Shown one piece after another: positions 7,440 through 13,845 of a DNA stretch of 16,151 nt. The stretch covers positions 1 to 16,151 of the forward strand of contig CAYLUN010000111.1 of the NCBI GenBank assembly GCA_964386865.1. The letters are read 5' to 3'. The notes under the pieces are model-generated. The model did not search any database, was not told the DNA's origin, and was given only the letters and a program-made list of their open reading frames with translations. Origin of the DNA: CAYLUN01 sp964386865 (GTDB taxonomy: Bacteria; Verrucomicrobiota; Kiritimatiellia; RFP12; UBA1067). Numbering within the stretch: position 1 is the stretch's first letter; each line of letters starts with the position of its first letter. The position numbers were made by a program, and so were the translations under genes.

Positions 7440-7493
7440 AGAAAAAAGAATCGCAATAGTTTGAACGTATTCCTGTCGGAAATAAGGTATCAT
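7429..7493 (+). promoter_or_regulatory. AraC-type activator site plus -10 before the LamG/sialidase genes (site 2)
   Basis: This is the counterpart of the 6191-6255 segment. Half-sites are GCAT-N6-GAA at 7431-7443 and GCAA-N6-GAA at 7453-7465, again with a 22 bp period, followed by TATCAT at 7488-7493. Every element is offset by exactly 1238 bases from site 1, with no gaps. Shared blocks are CGGCATGGT (7429), AAGAAAA (7439), ATCGCA (7450) and TTTGAACG (7460). No -35 is present at the right distance. The predicted start near 7500 gives a leader of about 45 bases before the LamG gene. Confidence 0.6.
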
Positions 7494-7544
7494 CGTTTGA
7501 CAATTCAGAGAAGAGCGGTTGCGCGAACGGAAAGGAGTCGTATG

Positions 7545-8840
7545 ATGAGTGGCATATCGGGACGGGTGTGGCTGCTGGCGGTGATGGTTCTGACAGGCGT
7601 GATCGGCGTTTCCTCAGCGCGGGCGGAGTTGCGCGCGGCGTGGGAGTTCAATTCGGCGGACGTGTCGGGCACCAGCGTGAGTGCCAGCGGCGGCACGGCC
7701 GCGAACACGACGGGCACGCTAATTGCGGAAGCGGCGGCGACCAACGGTGTGCTGACGCTGGGCGCCAGCACGAACTATCTGGCGTTCGGTACCGACGTGA
7801 CCGGCTTGCGCAACTTGAGCGCCATGACGATTTGCGCCTGGGTGCGGGCCGCTGACAGCGCAACCACGATGCGCCGCATCGTCGAGCACGACGACAACTT
7901 CTACCTCTATCAAGATGCCGGCAGGTATCGTTTCGTGATTCACGGAGTAGGCGGTGCCAGCCTGACATCGACCACCGCGCCCGCTGCCGGCTCGTGGCAG
8001 CATGTGACCGCCGTCTGGCAGCGCAATAACACGGCCAAGATCTATGTCAACGGGATACCCGAGGCAACCGTGAACAACCCGACGGTCGCCATGCCGAACA
8101 ACGCTCAGCGACTCTCGTTCGGCGCGCAGCGTAACAACAGCGCGACGCCCACGCCAGGCGCGTTCTACCGAGGCGACATGGACGATGTGGCTGTCTGGAA
8201 TACGGTTCTCCCGCAGCATCAGATCGAAGCGTTGGCGGGCCGCGGCCTCGGCGGATACGGCAGCCGGGCGGTTCCCCTGGCGCTCGAGTCGGTCACGGCG
8301 CTGAAGGCCACCGGGGTCCGGAAAGATGCGGCCACGCTGAACGTGCGGCTCGGCCCCACCAACTATTCACCAGCCGAAGTCTGGGCCTACTGGGGCACGG
8401 CGGATGGTGGAACGGATGCGGCGCTGTGGGCCAACACCAACGCCCTCGGCACCTGTGGCGCGGGGATTGTCAGCACGAACCTGGCCGGGCTGGCCGCCAA
8501 CGTGACCTACCACTATCGTTTCTGCAGCGCCATCCCGGGCGCCGCTGATCCGAACGCCCGCATCTGGTCCGCAGCGACACGCACCTTCACCACCTGGCGC
8601 TACCAGCCCGACGAGATCGGCGACCTGCAGCTCTGGCTCAAGGCCGACGACGGCGTCTACTTGGACGCGGGCACCGCGCCGGCGACCAACGGCTCGGCCG
8701 TGACGCAGTGGAACGACTGGTCCGGCAACGGCCGTGCGGCAACCCGGCTCGGCGCGAGCAACAACGTGACCTACGCGTGCGACTCGCTCAACGAGATGCC
8801 GGTGATCAGGATGACGGATATCTCCGGCGCGATTATCTGA
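7545..8840 (+). CDS. Multi-LamG secreted protein, 5' part before a frameshift
   Basis: This is the N-terminal portion of a large exported protein. AAGGAG (7532-7537) lies 7 bases before the ATG at 7545, so I prefer it to the ATG at 7542. A signal peptide (LLAVMVLTGVIGVSSARA) ends at about residue 27. A LamG/concanavalin-like jelly-roll domain follows (LRAAWEFNSADVSG through AQRLSFGAQR and the DMDDVAVWNTVL strand, residues ~29-240). Next is an FN3-like module with the recurring WAYWGTADGGT motif and YHYRF, and then the start of a second LamG-like domain (LQLWLKADDGV, VTQWNDWSGNGR). Homology to the downstream sialidase stays in this frame to codon GGC at 8826, then is lost. The stop at 8838 is an artefact of the shift. 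No catalytic domain is seen; glycan or surface binding is the likely role. Confidence 0.8.
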   Translation: MSGISGRVWLLAVMVLTGVIGVSSARAELRAAWEFNSADVSGTSVSASGGTAANTTGTLIAEAAATNGVLTLGASTNYLAFGTDVTGLRNLSAMTICAWVRAADSATTMRRIVEHDDNFYLYQDAGRYRFVIHGVGGASLTSTTAPAAGSWQHVTAVWQRNNTAKIYVNGIPEATVNNPTVAMPNNAQRLSFGAQRNNSATPTPGAFYRGDMDDVAVWNTVLPQHQIEALAGRGLGGYGSRAVPLALESVTALKATGVRKDAATLNVRLGPTNYSPAEVWAYWGTADGGTDAALWANTNALGTCGAGIVSTNLAGLAANVTYHYRFCSAIPGAADPNARIWSAATRTFTTWRYQPDEIGDLQLWLKADDGVYLDAGTAPATNGSAVTQWNDWSGNGRAATRLGASNNVTYACDSLNEMPVIRMTDISGAII

Positions 8841-9388
8841 AGACCGCAACCTATCAAGTCTTGGACACGAATGACCTGACCGTTTTTGTGGTTTCGCGGC
8901 CTTCAACCCAGACGCTTACGGGCTCCGCGATACATCCGCTGATCGGCTCGGGTGATCCTGCAAACGGTCTCGGAACGTTCTGCATCTCAACGACGCGGCC
9001 CTCTGATGGCGGATCCACGAATGTGGGCTACTTTGGGCGGAATTACAATGCTGCAGTTCCCTATGACGAATTCACGTCTGACCTCGCCAACCCCAGATTC
9101 AGCGACGGGAAGGGGCATGTGCTCGCGCTGCAGCTCGCGGGTGCCTCCACCGGCGGGACCGGCACGTTTACCGGCTATTATGATGGCGTGGCCAAGGAAG
9201 TCCATAACGGAACGACCGCAAATCCGGCCAACGGCGTGGTCGAAATCGGCGGCTCGTCAACAAGTGTCGCAAGGCGCTATGCGGGCGCCTTCGGTGACAT
9301 CCTCATCTACAATCGCGTGCTGAGCGAGAAGGAACAGAACCAAGTGGGCTGGTATTTGCAGGTCAAATACGGACTTGAAGGGAGCTAT
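7629..9388 (+). repeat. LamG-FN3-LamG triplet, copy A (paralogous to 12032-13780)
   Basis: About 587 codons (after repairing the deletion) that align domain for domain with 583 codons of the sialidase gene at 12032-13780. Protein identity is high throughout (for example TALKATGVRKDAA in both), and short DNA runs are identical, such as that around 8706-8734 over GAACGACTGGTCCGGCAACG. Copy A lies in the non-catalytic protein. Confidence 0.8.
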
Positions 9389-10780
9389 TCGAACCCCTAT
9401 AACCTGGTTCTTACGAATACCTCTGCGACCGCAGTGCTGGGAACCTCCGCCACCTGCAACGCGGAACTGCTCGACGGCGATGTGCCCGCAGGCCTGACGC
9501 TTTACTGGGGTACCTCAGATGGGGGGACAAACCCTGCGGCCTGGGGCAAGACGAATCTCCTTGGGTCGGTCTCCTCCCTAGGCGCCGTGACTGCGGATCT
9601 TGCAGGTCTGACCCCTGGCACGATCTACTACTATCGCTTTTTCGGTACGAACATCAACAACGCGGTCTGGGTGCCGAACACGATCACCTTTGTGACGCAG
9701 GGCGCTCCCATCATGAGCACAGACCTAGCCAGCGCGGTCGGCTTTACGACGGCCACGCTTCAAGCCACCCTCGTGGCCACCAGCGGCGCGCCAGCCCATG
9801 TCTGGGCCTGCTGGGGGACGACCGACGGCGGCACGGATACTAACCAGTGGGCGCATGCGCTTGATCTCGGGTATCAGGAACCCGGCCTTTTGCAGACGAA
9901 TATCACGGGATTGGCGGAAGGGACGACTTATTACGCCCGCTTCTATGCCGAGAATGCGTTCGGTTCCACCTGGACAGCCGGAAGCCAGAGTTTCACGACC
10001 GCGCTGACGGCTGCCATACAGACAGCGGGCCTCGTCCTCTGGCTCCGTGCGGATGCCGGCGTGACCCACAGCAACGGCTTTGTCAATGCGTGGCAGGATC
10101 AGGCCGCCGGGGTTGGGGGCGAGAACAATGCGGCAGGTAGCGGCTCAACGCGTCCAACCCTCGTAAACAATCTGATCGGAGGGAAACCGGCATTGAAATT
10201 CGATGGCACGGATGACATCCTGACCGTGCCGGACAACGACGCCCTTGACCTCGGGACAGGGGAAGGCAAGGCCTGGACCCTGATCACCGTCTACCGGCGC
10301 ACAGCCACAGCCGCCGTTCAGGATATCATCAGCAAGGCGGCAGGAAGCTCTCCTGTAACAGACTGGCGTTTCTGGATAAATTCCGCCAGTTCGGCTACGT
10401 ATTGGGGAACGGGCTCCTCCGCTGATGGCGGTGCCTGGCTGAGTTTTGCCGAACCGACGACCAACACCTTCCATGTTCTGGTCGGAACGCTGCAACAGAC
10501 CAATACAACGGCCGGAATCAAGTCAGTCTATGTTGACGGAGCGGCTTTGATTCAGACGAACTACGCGGCGAAAGCGGTGGCCAACACCGATCCGGTCAGA
10601 ATTGGAAACTACTCAAGCAATGGCGGGCCGCTCAAGGGCTACATCGCCGAAATACTGGTTTACAACTGCAAGCTGGAAGAGTATCAGTTCAACAAGGTCG
10701 GCTGGTACTTGCAGCAGAAGTATGGGCTGAGCGGGGCCTATAAGTATCCGGCCCGCGGCACACTAATCAGTGTCTGGTGA
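8829..10780 (+). CDS. Multi-LamG secreted protein, 3' part after the frameshift
   Basis: The reading frame that continues the same protein. From GAT at 8831 it reads DYLKTATYQVLDTNDLTVFV, aligned to DYLRTASYQVSDTDDLTVFL of the sialidase at 10862. Restoring one base gives an open frame of 3237 bases (1078 residues) from 7545 to this stop, which argues for a single-base deletion. This part holds the rest of LamG domain 2 (to ~9390), two FN3-like modules carrying LYWGTSDGGTN and WACWGTTDGGTD, each ending in a YYxRF strand, and a third LamG-like domain (LVLWLRADAGV, FDGTDDILTVPDNDALDLG, VGWYLQQKYGLSGAYKYP). The tail resembles that of the sialidase at 10862. It has no start signal of its own, so it is probably untranslated as a separate protein. 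GC content is visibly lower than in the 5' part. Confidence 0.78.
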
Positions 10781-10808
10781 GGCGGTCGGTTCCGGTGTGG
10801 GTCTCAGG

Positions 10809-10827
10809 TTCGGCTCACAGAGCCGAA
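10809..10827 (+). repeat. Perfect 8-bp hairpin between the LamG gene and the sialidase gene
   Basis: TTCGGCTC (10809-10816) and GAGCCGAA (10820-10827) pair perfectly around an ACA loop, 28 bases after the LamG stop. No T-run follows, so it is not a standard intrinsic terminator. It could be a partial terminator, an mRNA processing or stability element, or chance. It leaves 34 bases to the next start codon. Confidence 0.45.
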
Positions 10828-10861
10828 GCCACAGGGTACGATCGGACTGTGTTGGAGTCTT

Positions 10862-13819
10862 ATGCGGCAGAGAAACGGCTGGACGCTTCATTATTGTCAA
10901 CGCACGCCAGATGTCGCTCGCCTGCGTGGCCTCTGCCTGGCCGTTGCGCTCACGCTTGCGCCGTTCTCGCGTGCCGAGTACGCCGAGAACGCGCCGTTCC
11001 GCTCGGGGACTGAAGGTTACAACACCTATCGCATCCCCGCGCTTGTCGAAACAACCAACGGAACCCTGCTGGCGATCTGCGAGGGCCGCAAGACTAGTTC
11101 GAGCGACGCGGGCGACATCGATCTGGTGCTGAAGCGCTCCGCGGACGCCGGAACCACCTGGGGGCCGCTGGCCCTCGTGCAGGAGGAAGGAGGCGCGGCC
11201 GCGATCACGATCGGCAACCCCGCGCCGGTCGTGGACCGCCAGACCGGCCGCGTCTGGCTCGCCTTCTGCCGCAACAACAGCCGGGTCTTCCTGACGTGGA
11301 GCGATGACGACGGAGCCTCCTGGGCGACGCGCCGGGAGATTACGGCGGACGTCAAGCTGACCAACTGGTCATGGTACGCCACCGGACCCGTTCATGGGAT
11401 ACAACTCGAGCGTGGCGCGTACGCCGGCCGGCTGGTGCTGCCTTGCGATCACATTTCGTCCGGCAGCGTCTGGGGGTCGCATGTGGTCTTCAGCGACGAC
11501 CACGGCACAAGTTGGCGTCTGGGCGGCGTCGTTGATACGCAGAGCGGCTATGTGCCCAACGAGTGCGTGGCACTCGAGCTGGCCGACGGGAGGATTTGCC
11601 TCAACAGCCGCAACCACGGCGGACAGAAGCGGCGCGTGGTCGCCTTCAGTTCGGACGGCGGCGAGTCGTTCGGGCCGGCCTCGTCCGACGCGGCGCTGAT
11701 CGAGCCGGTGGTGCAGGCCACGACCGTGCGGTACTCGGCCATGGACAGGGGGGGCGTGACGAACCTCGTGCTGTTCGCGAATCCGGCGTCGGACGCGAGC
11801 CGCACGCGGATGACCGTCCGCCGCAGTTGGGACGAAGCGGCCTCGTGGGATGCGGGCACGCTCCTCTATGCGGGACCGTCGGCCTACTCGGACTTGGCCA
11901 AGCTGCGCGACGGCCGCATCGGACTGCTGTTTGAGAAGGGAACCAACTCGGCCTACGAGACGATCGCGTTCGCGCGCTTCGACCTCGCGCACCTCGCCTC
12001 CCTTCCGGAAGAGCGGCCCTTGCCGGCCGGGCTGCGCGCGGCGTGGGAGTTCAACGCGGCGGACGTTTCGGGCACTAACGTGAGCGCCAGCGGAGGAGCG
12101 GCCACCAATACGACCGGGTGGCTGGCCGCTGGCGCCGCGGCGACCAACGGGGTGCTGACGCTCGACGGGGCCGACGACTATTTTGGTTTCGGCACCAACG
12201 TAACCGCGCTGCGCGCGCCGGGCGACCTGACGCTTTGCGCGTGGGTGAAAGCCGGCGACAGCGGTACGGCCATACGCCGGATCGTGGAGCACGAGGACAA
12301 CTTCTATTTCTGGCAGGAGGACGGCAAGTTTCGCTTCACCATCCACGGCTCGTCGAGCGCGGCCGTCTCGACGAACGCCACCGCTGTCGGCGCCTGGCAG
12401 CACGTGCTGGTGACGTGCCTGGCGGGGCAGACGGCCAAGATCTACGTCAACGGCGTGTGGGAGGACGACAGCAACACGGCGCAAGCGCTCATGCCGAACA
12501 ACGTGCAGACCCTCCAGCTCGGCGCACGCCGCAGCTCGTCGGGCGCCCCGTCGTACTTCTTCAAAGGCGAGCTGGACGACGTGGCCTTCTGGGACACGGT
12601 CCTGACGCAGGCGCAGATCGAGGCCCTGGCCGGCAAGGGCGTCGGCGGCTATCCGGGCCGCGTACTCCCGACGGCTCTGGATTCGGTGGCCACGCTCAAG
12701 GCGACGGGCGTCAGAAAAGACGCGGCGGCCATCAACGGCCAGTTGGCCGCCGGCGGCTACGCGCAGGCCGAGGTGTGGGCTTGCTGGGGGACGGCGGACG
12801 GCGGGATGTCGACCGGTCAGTGGGCACATGCGAGTTACCTCGGGACGTGCGCGGTGGGGCGGGTCAGCGCCAACCTGTCGGGGCTCGTGCCGGGAACGAC
12901 CTATTTCTACAGGTTCTGCGCAGGCAATCCGAACGCGACCAGCGCGGGTCCGCGGCTCTGGTCATCCGCCAGCCGGAGCTTCACCACGTGGCGGTATCAG
13001 CCCAGTGAGATTGCAAGCCTGCAGCTCTGGCTCAAGGCCGACGAAGGCGTGTGCCGCGACGCCGGCTCGACTGCCGCGACGAACGGCTCGGCCGTGGTGC
13101 AGTGGAACGACTGGTCCGGCAACGGCCGCAACGCCACGCGCAGCAACGCGGCTGGCAACCTCACCTACGCGTTCGACGCGCTGGGCGAGATGCCGGTCAT
13201 CGACGTGACCGACGTGAGCGGCGGAGACTACCTGCGGACGGCCTCGTACCAAGTGTCGGACACCGACGACCTGACCGTCTTCCTGGTCTCGCGTGCCGCG
13301 CCGCAGACACTCAACGGCTCGGCGATCCACCCGCTCGTGAGTTCCGGCAACCCGACCTACGGCGCCGGAGCGTTCTGCATCTCGGCGATGAGGCCCAATT
13401 TAGGCGGCTCTGGCAACCTCGGCTACTTCGGCCGCAGCTACAACCCGTTCCCGTACGACGAATTCACGGCGACGAACCAGATGCCGAACTTCAGCGACGG
13501 TCGGGGCCACGTGATCGGGCTGCTGCTGAGCGGCGCCTCCGCGGGCGGGTTCGGCACCTTCACCGGCTATTACGACGGCACGCTCAAAGAGGTGCACCGC
13601 GGCCTCACCGCCAATCCTGCGAACGGGCCGGTCGAGATCGGCGGCTCCTCGTCGTCGGCCGACCGTCGCTATGCGGGCGCGTTCGGCGACCTCCTGATCT
13701 ACAACCGAGCCCTGACCGCACAAGAACTCAATCAGGTGGGCTGGTATCTGCAGAGCAAGTACGGGCTGAGCGGTGCGTATCGGTGCCCTGAACGCGGCAC
13801 GCGGATCGTGTTACAATAA
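10862..13819 (+). CDS. Secreted GH33 exo-alpha-sialidase with C-terminal LamG-FN3-LamG modules
   Basis: 985 residues. The ATG has GGAG four bases upstream; the n-region is long (about 20 residues) before the hydrophobic core GLCLAVALTLAPFSRA. The catalytic six-blade propeller spans ~45-385. It shows YRIP with R57, EGRK with R76, acid/base D82 in SSSDAGDIDL, E234 in PNECVALEL, R250, R314 and the nucleophile Y342 in SAYSDL, all at the spacing expected for GH33. Asp-boxes read SADAGTTW, SDDDGASW, SDDHGTSW and SSDGGESF. The enzyme should release terminal sialic acid from glycans outside the cell. A LamG domain (~391-600), an FN3-like module (~603-710, with WACWGTADGG) and a second LamG-like domain (~711-985) follow; these probably bind glycan and match the neighbouring LamG protein. 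It lies between that gene and another sialidase, probably in one operon. Confidence 0.92.
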   Translation: MRQRNGWTLHYCQRTPDVARLRGLCLAVALTLAPFSRAEYAENAPFRSGTEGYNTYRIPALVETTNGTLLAICEGRKTSSSDAGDIDLVLKRSADAGTTWGPLALVQEEGGAAAITIGNPAPVVDRQTGRVWLAFCRNNSRVFLTWSDDDGASWATRREITADVKLTNWSWYATGPVHGIQLERGAYAGRLVLPCDHISSGSVWGSHVVFSDDHGTSWRLGGVVDTQSGYVPNECVALELADGRICLNSRNHGGQKRRVVAFSSDGGESFGPASSDAALIEPVVQATTVRYSAMDRGGVTNLVLFANPASDASRTRMTVRRSWDEAASWDAGTLLYAGPSAYSDLAKLRDGRIGLLFEKGTNSAYETIAFARFDLAHLASLPEERPLPAGLRAAWEFNAADVSGTNVSASGGAATNTTGWLAAGAAATNGVLTLDGADDYFGFGTNVTALRAPGDLTLCAWVKAGDSGTAIRRIVEHEDNFYFWQEDGKFRFTIHGSSSAAVSTNATAVGAWQHVLVTCLAGQTAKIYVNGVWEDDSNTAQALMPNNVQTLQLGARRSSSGAPSYFFKGELDDVAFWDTVLTQAQIEALAGKGVGGYPGRVLPTALDSVATLKATGVRKDAAAINGQLAAGGYAQAEVWACWGTADGGMSTGQWAHASYLGTCAVGRVSANLSGLVPGTTYFYRFCAGNPNATSAGPRLWSSASRSFTTWRYQPSEIASLQLWLKADEGVCRDAGSTAATNGSAVVQWNDWSGNGRNATRSNAAGNLTYAFDALGEMPVIDVTDVSGGDYLRTASYQVSDTDDLTVFLVSRAAPQTLNGSAIHPLVSSGNPTYGAGAFCISAMRPNLGGSGNLGYFGRSYNPFPYDEFTATNQMPNFSDGRGHVIGLLLSGASAGGFGTFTGYYDGTLKEVHRGLTANPANGPVEIGGSSSSADRRYAGAFGDLLIYNRALTAQELNQVGWYLQSKYGLSGAYRCPERGTRIVLQ
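12032..13780 (+). repeat. LamG-FN3-LamG triplet, copy B (paralogous to 7629-9388)
   Basis: The accessory part of the sialidase. It corresponds without domain loss to the first 587 codons after the signal peptide of the LamG protein. Copy B is intact and GC-rich over its full length, which makes it a good reference for locating the lost base in copy A. Confidence 0.8.
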
Positions 13820-13845
13820 TGAACCTAACTGACTGGAGAGAGATG

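Noticed and set aside
7497..7502. Perfect TTGACA -35 hexamer upstream of the LamG gene
   Set aside because: At the right distance (17 bases) the sequence is TGCGCG, with no usable -10 nearby. The TATCAT of the conserved operator segment is better supported.
7461..7544. N-terminal extension of the LamG protein from a TTG at 7461
   Set aside because: The extension translates operator and promoter sequence. A strong ribosome site and a normal signal peptide start are present at 7545.
8826..8831. Programmed ribosomal frameshift in the LamG gene
   Set aside because: No slippery heptamer or adjacent stem is evident, and exact alignment to the paralogue shows a single missing base, so a deletion or sequencing error is simpler.
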